Positions 8,327 through 15,542 of a DNA stretch of 64,000 nucleotides are shown one piece after another. The notes under the pieces were generated by a model. The model was not told where the DNA came from, ran no database searches, and saw nothing but the letters and a program-made list of their open reading frames with translations. A program made the translations under genes and the position numbers. Origin of the DNA: Candidatus Tumulicola sp. (GTDB lineage Bacteria > Vulcanimicrobiota > Vulcanimicrobiia > Eremiobacterales > Eremiobacteraceae); assembly GCA_035601835.1 (NCBI GenBank), contig DATNNM010000018.1:62001-126000 (forward strand), in the 5' to 3' direction. Each line of letters begins with the position of its first letter. Position 1 is the first letter of the stretch.

Positions 8327-9496
8327 ATGGCGGTATCCCGGCGCACCGACGACCTGAGCATCCTTAATGCCATCGCGGAGGAGCTCAATCGCACGGTGGA
8401 TGTCGACGAAGCGCTCGATCGCACGCTCGCCCTCGTCACCAAACTGCTGCGCCTTTCGACCGGCTGGATCTGGCTCCTCGACCCGGAGACCGCGCATTTC
8501 TACAAAGCGGCGGCGCACAATCTGCCGCCGTACTTGCAAGATCCGGTGCGCATGGCGGGCAGCTGGTGCACCTGCACCGAGGAGTTCGGTGAAGGCCATC
8601 TCGCCGCGAAGAACATCGACGTGATCGAGTGCAGCCGTCTCAAGCCCGCGGTGGAGAAAAATCTGACGGACCTGACGCAGGGCTTGCGCTTTCATGCGAG
8701 CATCCCGTTGTATTTCCAAGACAAGCCGCTGGGCATCATGAACCTCACCGGTCCGAAGTGGCGGCGCCTCACCAAAGACGAACTGCGCCTGCTGTCGATG
8801 ATCGGCTATCAGATCGGCATCACGGTCGAACGCGCGCGGTTGGCGGAAGAAAGCGCGCGCCTGGCGCGGGCCGAGGAGCGCACGCGCATCGCGCGCGAGA
8901 TCCACGACACCCTCGCGCAGGGTCTGACGGCGATCGCGCTGCAGATCGAGGCGGCGCTGCAGCGGATCGATGGCTCGGCGGTCGAGGCGCGAGCGCGTTT
9001 GGAGCGCGCGCTCGACGTCGCACGCGAAAATCTCGAAGACGCGCGCCGCTCGGTGCTGGCGTTGCGCTCGTCGCCGCCGCGCGGCCCGCTCGGCGAGGCG
9101 CTGACGGCATTGGCGCGGGGCTTCACGTCCGAAACGGGCGTGCGCGTGCGCGTGCGCCGGAGCGCCGGCGATCTCGCGCTGCCGCCGTCGTTCGAAGATG
9201 AATTGTTCCGCATCGCTCAGGAGTCGCTGGCCAACGTCCGCAAACACGCCGGCGCCACCGAGGTCGTGATGACCCTGCACGCGCGCGCGCGCGCGGTCCG
9301 CCTCACGGTCGCCGATAACGGCCGCGGTTTTCGGATGTCCAAGACGAGCGGCGCCGGCGAAAGCGGGCAAGGCATCCTCGGCATGCGCGAGCGCGCGCGC
9401 TTGCTCGGGGGCGATCTTCGCATCAGCAGCATACCCGGGCGCGGCACCACGGTGACGGCGAGCGCCAAAGTGCCCGCGGTTGGTGCGCGCTCGTGA
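8327..9496 (+). CDS. GAF-domain sensor histidine kinase (NarX/LiaS-type, HisKA_3)
   Basis: Soluble two-component sensor of 389 residues with no membrane helix. A GAF domain (about 15-170) is followed by the dimerisation/phosphoacceptor segment RIAREIHDTLAQGL (His193) and an HATPase domain with NVRKHAGA, DNGRGF and GILGMRERARLLGGDL. The GAF domain contains a Cys cluster (C81 and C83 in WCTCTEE, C102 in ECSR) that could bind a metal, Fe-S cluster or act as a thiol sensor. That is inference. The gene overlaps the response-regulator gene by 4 bp (GTGA), so the pair is translationally coupled and presumably cognate. Confidence 0.93.
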   Translation: MAVSRRTDDLSILNAIAEELNRTVDVDEALDRTLALVTKLLRLSTGWIWLLDPETAHFYKAAAHNLPPYLQDPVRMAGSWCTCTEEFGEGHLAAKNIDVIECSRLKPAVEKNLTDLTQGLRFHASIPLYFQDKPLGIMNLTGPKWRRLTKDELRLLSMIGYQIGITVERARLAEESARLARAEERTRIAREIHDTLAQGLTAIALQIEAALQRIDGSAVEARARLERALDVARENLEDARRSVLALRSSPPRGPLGEALTALARGFTSETGVRVRVRRSAGDLALPPSFEDELFRIAQESLANVRKHAGATEVVMTLHARARAVRLTVADNGRGFRMSKTSGAGESGQGILGMRERARLLGGDLRISSIPGRGTTVTASAKVPAVGARS

Positions 9497-10110
9497 TCAC
9501 GATCGTGTTGGTGGACGACCATCCGGTGGTGCGTGAAGGCCTGAGCGCAGTGTTGGAGCAGGAGGCGGATTTTCGCGTGGTGGGCGCTGTGTCGAGCGGC
9601 GAGGAACTGCTCCGCGTTTTGGAACGCCAGCAGCCGGATGTGATCTTGCTCGATCTCGAATTGCCCGGCATGAGCGGAGTGGAAGCCCTTGGGCGTCTGG
9701 GCCGCTCATCCGCGGCGCGCGTCATCGTCTTCACCGCGTATGGAACCGACGACAAGATCATCCCCGCGATCCGCGCCGGCGCCAAAGGCTATCTGCTCAA
9801 GGGCGCTCCGGCGCAAGAGATCGTGAAGGCCGTGCGCGCCGTGCACGAGGGCGGCACGCATCTCGCGCCGCACGTCGCAGCCAGACTGATGGCCGAGATC
9901 ACGCAGCCCAAGAGCGCCGGCGCGTTGAGTCCTCGAGAAGTCGAAGTGATCCGCCTCGTGAGCGATGGGCGCAGCAACAAGCAGATCGCGAGCGAGTTGG
10001 GCATCACGGAACGCACGGTCAAGTACCACGTGAGTTCGGTGATGAGCAAACTGGGCGCGGACAATCGCGCTCAGGCGGTGGCGCTGGCCTCGCAGCGCGG
10101 CCTGTTGTAA
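9493..10110 (+). CDS. NarL/FixJ-family response regulator with LuxR HTH
   Basis: DNA-binding response regulator, 205 residues. The receiver domain has the acidic pair D8-D9, the phosphoacceptor D54 in ILLDLELPGMSG and Lys in KGYLLKGA. The C-terminal LuxR-type helix-turn-helix is clear (LSPREVEVIRLVSDGRSNKQIA followed by TERTVKYHVSSVMSKLG). GTG start inside the histidine kinase stop region. It is expected to be phosphorylated by the upstream GAF kinase and to control promoters elsewhere. A GTAG-family repeat follows its stop codon directly. Confidence 0.94.
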   Translation: MITIVLVDDHPVVREGLSAVLEQEADFRVVGAVSSGEELLRVLERQQPDVILLDLELPGMSGVEALGRLGRSSAARVIVFTAYGTDDKIIPAIRAGAKGYLLKGAPAQEIVKAVRAVHEGGTHLAPHVAARLMAEITQPKSAGALSPREVEVIRLVSDGRSNKQIASELGITERTVKYHVSSVMSKLGADNRAQAVALASQRGLL

Positions 10111-10113
10111 ATT

Positions 10114-10146
10114 CTCCGAGCTCGCTGCGCTCGCTCGGAACACTAC
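10114..10146 (-). repeat. GTAG-headed hairpin repeat, CCGAGC type
   Basis: Palindromic CCGAGCTCGCTGCGCTCG-type hairpin followed by AACACTACA, i.e. on the minus strand a TGTAGTG head and then the stem. A second copy in the opposite orientation is at 57825. The head matches that of the CCGGGGC-type repeats although the stem is different. Confidence 0.8.
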
Positions 10147-10150
10147 ATTC

Positions 10151-10229
10151 ACGTTCGTCCCCCATATCCACGTTCGTCCCCGTCCCTTCGGACAGGTGAG
10201 GCCCGACCGCAAGCACGGTGTGCCTGTCC
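10151..10229. repeat. direct and inverted repeats upstream of the SDR gene
   Basis: CACGTTCGTCCCC occurs twice within about 35 bp, and GGACAGG (10190-10196) pairs with CCTGTCC (10223-10229) across a 26-nt loop. Together they could be a structured leader or a decayed repeat unit between the response regulator and the SDR gene. Confidence 0.4.
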
Positions 10230-10253
10230 CCCGGCGCGCCGCATACTGTAGGC

Positions 10254-10967
10254 ATGGACATTCGAAATAGGGTCGTCCTGGTCACCGGCGCTTCCCGGGG
10301 CCTGGGCTTCGAGACGGCGCGTCTGCTCGCCCGGCGCGGCGCGCCCCTTGCCATCGTCGCGCGCGACCCGGTTCAGTTGGAAGTGGCTGCGAACCAGCTT
10401 CGCACGTCAACGGAGGTTCTCGCGATCGCGGCCGACGTCTCCGAAAGGGCCGAAGACATCGTCGAGCAGACGTTGCGCCGCTTTGGCCGCTTGGACATCG
10501 TGATCAACAACGCGTCCGAGTTGGGCCCCAGCCCGATGCCCAAACTCGAAGATCTGGATTGGGCCGACTTCGCGCGCATCATGCGCGTCAACGTCATCGC
10601 CCCGCTGCACCTCATCCAGCTCGCGTTGCCTGCGCTGCGCGCGGCGGGGACCGGCGTCATCGTGAACATCACGTCGGATGCCGGCGTGAACGCCTATCCC
10701 GGTTGGGGCGGCTACGGTTCCAGTAAGGCGGCGCTCGAGCACGTCTCGCGCGTTTTGGCCGCGGAGATCGAAGGCAGCGGGATTCGCGTGTACGTCGTGG
10801 ATCCGGGCGACATGAATACCAAGATGCATGAGGACGCCGAACCCGGCGTCGACTTGAGCCATTTGCCGAACCCAAGCTTGGTGGCTCCGGCGCTCCTTGA
10901 GATCATCGAGCGGGAGACCGCACCATTCGGCAGGTTCGAAGCGCAGAAACTCGTCGTGGCGCCGTGA
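10254..10967 (+). CDS. short-chain dehydrogenase/reductase
   Basis: Classical SDR oxidoreductase of about 237 residues. The NAD(P)-binding motif TGASRGLGFETA is at the N-terminus, NNAS follows at the centre, and the catalytic Tyr-Lys is in GGYGSSKAAL with Ser in ITSDAG. The substrate is unknown. I choose ATG 10254 (MDIRNRV) because the upstream in-frame region from 10218 is hairpin/repeat DNA. Its TGA overlaps the GTG of the QueA-like gene (GTGA), so the two are coupled. Confidence 0.9.
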   Translation: MDIRNRVVLVTGASRGLGFETARLLARRGAPLAIVARDPVQLEVAANQLRTSTEVLAIAADVSERAEDIVEQTLRRFGRLDIVINNASELGPSPMPKLEDLDWADFARIMRVNVIAPLHLIQLALPALRAAGTGVIVNITSDAGVNAYPGWGGYGSSKAALEHVSRVLAAEIEGSGIRVYVVDPGDMNTKMHEDAEPGVDLSHLPNPSLVAPALLEIIERETAPFGRFEAQKLVVAP

Positions 10968-12007
10968 TAGACGTTAACAACGGTCTTGCGTTTGAATTCA
11001 CGCTGCCGCCGGAGTTGGAGGCGAGCGAGCCGCCGGAAGCGCGCGGCATCGCGCGCGATCAGGTCCGCATGCTCGTGAGCCGGCTCGACCGCGGCGAGAT
11101 CGTGCACGGACGCTTCCCGCAACTGCCGCTCTTCTTGCGCGCGGGCGACCTGCTTGTCGTCAACGAATCGGCGACGATCCCCGCGGCCTTGAGCGCGCGG
11201 TCTTCGGACGGCGCAACATTTGCGTTGCACGTCTCCACAAAGCTGCCCGGTGGGTTGTGGGTTGTCGAGCCGCGCGAGACGAGCGTGCAGCCTGGCGAAG
11301 CGTTCGCGTTGTTGGGCGGGGGACTCGCGCAGCTGCTCGCGCCGCACCAGGATTCCCGGCGCTTATGGATCGCGCGATTGGAGTTTCCCGGGGCCAAAGC
11401 CCCGGCACTACATGATCCTTACGAGTACTTCGCGCAATGGGGCAAGCCGATCAAATACAAATACGTTCGCGGCGAATGGCCCATCGACGCGTATCAGACG
11501 ATGTTCGCGGCGACCCCCGGATCGGCGGAGATGCCTTCCGCAGCCCGGCCGTTCACGCCCGAGATCGTGCGCGCGGTGCGCGAGCGCGGCGTGGAGATCG
11601 CGCCGATCCTTCTGCACACCGGCGTCGCCAGCCCCGAGCGCGATGAAGTTCCCGGCGAAGAATATTTCAGCGTCTCCGCGGAGACGGCGCAAGCGGTGCG
11701 CCGCGCGAAAGCGGACGGCGGCCGCGTAGTCGCGGTGGGCACGACCGTGGTGCGAGCGCTCGAGAGCGCGCTCGACGGCTCCGGCCGGAGCATCGCCGCG
11801 CAAGGCTGGACCGACCTGGTCATCACGGCGCAACGCGGCCTTCGCGTGGTCGACGGTCTACTGACCGGCTTCCACGAGCCGCGCTCCACGCACTTAGCGA
11901 TGCTCGAAGCGGTCGCCGGCGCGGACACCATCGCTCGCGCCTATCGAGCGGCGCTCGAGGCCCGCTACTTGTGGCACGAGTTCGGGGACGTCCACCTGCT
12001 CATTTGA
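10964..12007 (+). CDS. queA: divergent QueA-like S-adenosylmethionine:tRNA ribosyltransferase-isomerase
   Basis: Related to QueA, which transfers and isomerises the ribosyl of SAM onto preQ1-tRNA to form epoxyqueuosine. At 347 residues it is about normal length and keeps LRAGDLLVVNESATIPA, AYQTMFA and GTTVVRALES. The usual PTAGLHF stretch is PSAARPF (in EMPSAARPF), so this belongs to a divergent clade and the true substrate is uncertain. A GTAG-hairpin repeat is inserted in frame at 11387-11412, encoding about nine extra residues (PGAKAPALH near 142-150) between the N-terminal part and the DPYEYF region. GTG start overlapping the SDR stop. Confidence 0.83.
   Translation: MIDVNNGLAFEFTLPPELEASEPPEARGIARDQVRMLVSRLDRGEIVHGRFPQLPLFLRAGDLLVVNESATIPAALSARSSDGATFALHVSTKLPGGLWVVEPRETSVQPGEAFALLGGGLAQLLAPHQDSRRLWIARLEFPGAKAPALHDPYEYFAQWGKPIKYKYVRGEWPIDAYQTMFAATPGSAEMPSAARPFTPEIVRAVRERGVEIAPILLHTGVASPERDEVPGEEYFSVSAETAQAVRRAKADGGRVVAVGTTVVRALESALDGSGRSIAAQGWTDLVITAQRGLRVVDGLLTGFHEPRSTHLAMLEAVAGADTIARAYRAALEARYLWHEFGDVHLLI
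11387..11412 (-). repeat. GTAG-headed hairpin repeat inside queA
   Basis: CCGGGGCCAAAGCCCCGG followed by CACTACA. The reading frame of queA passes straight through it. One loop base differs from the consensus (CCAAAG in place of CTAAAG). Confidence 0.85.
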
Positions 12008-12011
12008 GGCT

Positions 12012-13112
12012 CTAGCGCCCCGAGAGAATGTAGCTCACTATCGCGGCGGACTGCTTCTTGACGGGCTCCCAGTCTCCGGCGTTAAGACCCGCTAGGTGCT
12101 GGCGCATTGCCGCCATCTTCGGCATGGTCGCATCGAGCGCCGAGTCCTGTGCGATCGTCCCCCGGAAAAAAGAATCAACCCTGGTGTCTTTGGTGAGAGC
12201 GGCGTTATAGCCGGCTTCCTCCGCGTACAGGCCGATGAGGAAAGCGCCTGTTTGGCTTGCAGAAAGCTGATTCGCCACGCTCTGCATCGCTTGAACGAAC
12301 GCCTGACTGCTCCGTTGCCGGTCGAATGAAGCATCGACGACGAGCAGGCTTCGCTGCTGTTTGAGGAAGGTTCGCGCGTTCTCGGTCGGGAGCATTTCCT
12401 CGAAATGCGAAAACCAGTCGTCGATGAAATGCTGCGCATCGGGTTCGGCGAGTGCACGCTGGTCGTCCAGGAACTCGGTCATGCGGCCGGCTCCGATTCC
12501 CGCCTGCGCGAACCCGACGAGGTCGCTTGAGTATTTGATGGGCTTTGTCAGCACGCTCCCGGTGAGCCCGACGACGCCTTCGGGACGCATACTTGTGGCG
12601 TATGCTGACCGGTCCTGAGCCAGCAAAGCGACAAGTGCGTGCCGGTTCTTGTATGGGTCCGAGACGCCAGGTGCTTGCAGCAGATCTCGGTGAGTCGCGT
12701 CGGCGAACATGGACTTCCATCTCGGACCGGCGAGCCCACCGTCCATCGCGACCATGAGCATGGCGGACAATATCTGCGTTGCGATTGAAGGATCGACGGC
12801 GGCGAGATTATCGAGCGCGCGTCGATAGCGTTCGTTCAGCCATACGTTGTAGACTGATTCACCGTTCGGCATCTTCTTGAGTCCAACGTAGTGCGCGATG
12901 GGATCCCACGCGGGCATCTCTCCGGCCGGCGTCAACTCCGTGTACATCGTGAAGTTGTGATCGGTGGCTATCCGCTGATAGCTTCTGATAGCCTCACGCG
13001 CTTCCGCCGGCGTATAATGGTAACCGTTCGAGGTCTCGATGACGGACGGAGATGCGTCGACGACTGCGATGCCGGAGGAGAGCAGGACTAGCGCGACAAC
13101 AAGCGCTCCCAT
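12012..13112 (-). CDS. exported hypothetical protein
   Basis: A 366-residue protein I do not recognise. A signal peptide is likely (GALVVALVLLSSGIAVVDAS). The rest is mostly alpha-helical in appearance, rich in Ala, Leu and charged residues, with no Cys and no obvious enzyme motif. The stop is 4 bp from the end of the convergent queA. The upstream neighbour is a divergent GNAT gene. Confidence 0.65.
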   Translation of the reverse strand: MGALVVALVLLSSGIAVVDASPSVIETSNGYHYTPAEAREAIRSYQRIATDHNFTMYTELTPAGEMPAWDPIAHYVGLKKMPNGESVYNVWLNERYRRALDNLAAVDPSIATQILSAMLMVAMDGGLAGPRWKSMFADATHRDLLQAPGVSDPYKNRHALVALLAQDRSAYATSMRPEGVVGLTGSVLTKPIKYSSDLVGFAQAGIGAGRMTEFLDDQRALAEPDAQHFIDDWFSHFEEMLPTENARTFLKQQRSLLVVDASFDRQRSSQAFVQAMQSVANQLSASQTGAFLIGLYAEEAGYNAALTKDTRVDSFFRGTIAQDSALDATMPKMAAMRQHLAGLNAGDWEPVKKQSAAIVSYILSGR

Positions 13113-13199
13113 ATCCGGTCTTTTCCCTGCGCCCGGGAATGGGGCCTGTTCAAGAGGCGCGAGAACGGTTTAGCCTGTTGCAACGGCGAATCTCGCGGC

Positions 13200-13712
13200 A
13201 TGATCTTAGAGACCAAGCGACTTTTGCTGCGCCCTTTTACGGCCGATGACTTCGAAGCGTACTACGAGCAGATCTACGGCGATGCCGAAGTCAATCGTTT
13301 CTTGCCGACGGGCACGGCCGTGCCGCGCGACCAAGCGCACGAGCGATTTTTCACCCGCTTTCTCGGTCCGATCCCGGAGCCCGAGGGTTTGTGGGCGGTG
13401 ATCGACCGCGACGCTCAGCGGCTCATCGGACACGCCGGCATCAAGGCCCTACCGGAATCGGAGTTCATCGAAGTATTCTATGCGCTCGGCAAGGCTTGGT
13501 GGGGAAAAGGCCTGGCGACGGAAGCGGCGCGCGCCTGCCTCGGCTATGGCTTCAACGAGAAGGAGCTTGGCATGATCGTCGGCATCGCGCTGCCGGCCAA
13601 TATAGGCTCGCGCCGCGTGCTCGAGAAAAGCGGCATGACCTATCACGGTATCAGGAAGTATTACAATTTCGACGTCGCGTTCTACGATCTCAAACGCGAA
13701 GAGTTTAAATGA
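13200..13712 (+). CDS. GNAT acetyltransferase (RimJ/RimL-like)
   Basis: A 170-residue GNAT-fold N-acetyltransferase that uses acetyl-CoA. It begins LETKRLLLRPFTADDFEAY, the typical start of the RimJ/RimL/SpeG branch, and has the acetyl-CoA loop region WWGKGLATEAARACLGYGF and a C-terminal SRRVLEKSGM motif. The acceptor (protein N-terminus, antibiotic or small amine) is unknown. It is similar in layout to the second GNAT at 29611-30120, suggesting paralogues. Its stop is 1 bp from the end of the convergent cinA. Confidence 0.88.
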   Translation: MILETKRLLLRPFTADDFEAYYEQIYGDAEVNRFLPTGTAVPRDQAHERFFTRFLGPIPEPEGLWAVIDRDAQRLIGHAGIKALPESEFIEVFYALGKAWWGKGLATEAARACLGYGFNEKELGMIVGIALPANIGSRRVLEKSGMTYHGIRKYYNFDVAFYDLKREEFK

Positions 13713-13713
13713 A

Positions 13714-14955
13714 CTACCTTGCCGCTTTCCAGAGCAGCGTGAGTGCCGCGAGGGCGGCGCGGCGCTGAATGAATTCGCGGTCGCCCGGCAGCATCAAGCG
13801 CCGGACGTCGACCGCGGCCTCCGGCCCCGCTAACGCGACGTACACCAGGCCTATCGGTTTCTCTTCGCTGCCGCCGCTGGGTCCGGCGACGCCGGTGATG
13901 CCGAGGGCGAGCGTCGAGCGGAATGCGGCTTGCGCTCCCACAGCCATCGCGCTCGCGACCTCTTCGCTCACCGCCCCATGAGCTTCGAGCAGATCGGGCG
14001 CGACGTCGAGCATCGCGATCTTCGAATCCTCGTCGTAGGCCACGACGCAGCCGCGAAAATAATCGGAAGCGCCGGCGACCGACGTCAACATCGCCGCGAC
14101 CAACCCGCCGGTGCACGACTCCGCCGTTGCGACGGACCAGTTCCGGCGGCGCAGACACTCGCCCGCAACCTCCTCGATCGAGCCGCGGTCGACTGCGAAG
14201 ATGCAGTCACCGAGCCGCTGGCGCAACTGCGGCTCGAGCGCATCGAGCATCGCGATCGCCGCCTCGCGCGTCCGCGCCTTAGCTGTGACTTTGACGTCTA
14301 CCGCGCCGGCGTGGGCGAGCACCGCGATGCTTGGGTTGACGCCGGCCCGGAACAGGTCGGCGATGCGCTGGTCGAGGTCGGATTCGCCGACGCCGATGGT
14401 CTTGAGGACGCGCGTCACGATGGTGGCCTGGGGCTGGAAACGCGCGACCAGCCACGGAATGAGCCGCTCTTTCAACATCAGATGCAGCTCGCGCGGCACG
14501 CCCGGCATCGCGGCGACGACCTTACCCTCGCGCTCGACGATGAACCCCGGAGCGGTGCCGAGGGGATTGTCCATGACGCTCGCGCCGCGAGGCATCATCG
14601 CTTGCCGGACGTTGCTGTCGGCCATGCGCCGGCCCAGCCGATCGAACATCGCGCGGATCGCCTGCAAGCTCGGCTCGTGCAATTCGAGCGGGCGATCGAG
14701 CGCGTCGGAGATGCCGTCGCGCGTCATGTCGTCGACCGTCGGACCCAGGCCGCCGGCGCAGATCGCGCAGTCCGCTCGCGCCAGCGCGGCGCGCACCGCT
14801 TCGGCGATCCGCTCGCGGTTGTCGCCGACCGAGGTCTCGAAGTGCACGTCGATCCCCGCGTCGGCCAGCGCTGAAGCGATCACCGCTGTGTTCGAATCCA
14901 CCAGTTGCCCGAGCAAGAGCTCGGTGCCCACCGTGACGATCTCCGCCGTCGGCAC
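13714..14955 (-). CDS. cinA: CinA (competence/damage-inducible) with C-terminal NMN deamidase domain
   Basis: A 413-residue two-domain CinA. The N-terminal MoCF-like (COG1058) domain shows EIVTVGTELLLGQ, GGLGPTVDDMTRD and AMPGVPRELHLML. The C-terminal CinA/PncC domain (about 255-413) shows TAESCTGGLVAAMLTSVAGAS and LGITGVAGPSGG, the nicotinamide mononucleotide deamidase that salvages NMN to NaMN, with the N-terminal domain having ADP-ribose pyrophosphatase activity in studied homologues. GTG start, 3 bp after the stop of the VOC gene. NAD salvage fits with the nadE-type genes nearby but they are not in one operon. Confidence 0.95.
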   Translation of the reverse strand: MPTAEIVTVGTELLLGQLVDSNTAVIASALADAGIDVHFETSVGDNRERIAEAVRAALARADCAICAGGLGPTVDDMTRDGISDALDRPLELHEPSLQAIRAMFDRLGRRMADSNVRQAMMPRGASVMDNPLGTAPGFIVEREGKVVAAMPGVPRELHLMLKERLIPWLVARFQPQATIVTRVLKTIGVGESDLDQRIADLFRAGVNPSIAVLAHAGAVDVKVTAKARTREAAIAMLDALEPQLRQRLGDCIFAVDRGSIEEVAGECLRRRNWSVATAESCTGGLVAAMLTSVAGASDYFRGCVVAYDEDSKIAMLDVAPDLLEAHGAVSEEVASAMAVGAQAAFRSTLALGITGVAGPSGGSEEKPIGLVYVALAGPEAAVDVRRLMLPGDREFIQRRAALAALTLLWKAAR

Positions 14956-14958
14956 GCG

Positions 14959-15354
14959 TTACTTGATGGAACCGGACTTTGGTTCGAGCAGCTCCACGAC
15001 CACGCCGTTGGGATCTTCGACCATGGCGAGCGAGCGCGTGCCGCCGGGCGACTTCTTCGGCTCCTTGACGATCTTCACGCCGCCGGCGCGCAGGCGTTCG
15101 ACGAGCGCCGGCAGATCGCCGTCGACTTCGACCGCGAGATGTTCGTAGCGGTTGCCGACCTCGTACGGCGGATGGGCCTCGAGATCGAAGACCAATTCGA
15201 TGTACGCGTTCCAGTCGCGCCCGACGAATGCCATGTCGGCGTTGCCCGGGTAGTGCGCCTTGTCGAGCAGTTTCAGGCCGAGCTTCTCGGTGTAAAAGGC
15301 GATCGTCTCGTCCATGTCGTTGACGAAGATCGAGGTGTGCAGATATCTGGAAAT
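14959..15354 (-). CDS. VOC superfamily (glyoxalase I-like) protein, probable ATT start
   Basis: A single-domain vicinal-oxygen-chelate protein of about 131 residues. It has the family opening YLHTSIFVNDMDETIAFYTEKLGL, then HLAVEVDGDLPALVERLR and the closing SLAMVEDPNGVVVELLEP (metal-ligand Glu), close to lactoylglutathione lyase. No ATG is available near the expected start. TTG at 15378 abuts the repeat at 15379-15403, but a perfect GGAGGA lies 6 nt before an ATT codon at 15354 (ISRYLHTS). I prefer the rare ATT start. It is followed after 3 bp by cinA. Confidence 0.85.
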   Translation of the reverse strand: MSRYLHTSIFVNDMDETIAFYTEKLGLKLLDKAHYPGNADMAFVGRDWNAYIELVFDLEAHPPYEVGNRYEHLAVEVDGDLPALVERLRAGGVKIVKEPKKSPGGTRSLAMVEDPNGVVVELLEPKSGSIK

Positions 15355-15360
15355 GTTCGT

Positions 15361-15366
15361 TCCTCC
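15361..15366 (-). promoter_or_regulatory. ribosome binding site that points to an ATT start
   Basis: GGAGGA on the minus strand is spaced 6 nt from ATT at 15354-15352. The alternative TTG at 15378 has no usable Shine-Dalgarno because the hairpin repeat lies immediately upstream. Confidence 0.5.
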
Positions 15367-15378
15367 TACCAAACGCAA

Positions 15379-15403
15379 TGTAGTGCCGGGGCTTTAGCCC
15401 CGG
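15379..15403 (+). repeat. GTAG-headed hairpin repeat, CCGGGGC stem
   Basis: Head TGTAGTG plus CCGGGGCTTTAGCCCCGG in the divergent gap between the VOC gene and the DUF5916-like gene. Identical to the core at 3837. Confidence 0.85.
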
Positions 15404-15542
15404 ATGCGGGCTGGTCCCGCCTGAAAAAGCCCTGAAAAGCGCTGCGGGCGGCCGGCGTATCGGACGCGAAACTTTTTCACGGCGTCAGCAGTAGTCAGCG
15501 TTCAAAGGCAGCCGGTGCACGGTCCGCGCTGTTGGGGGTGTC

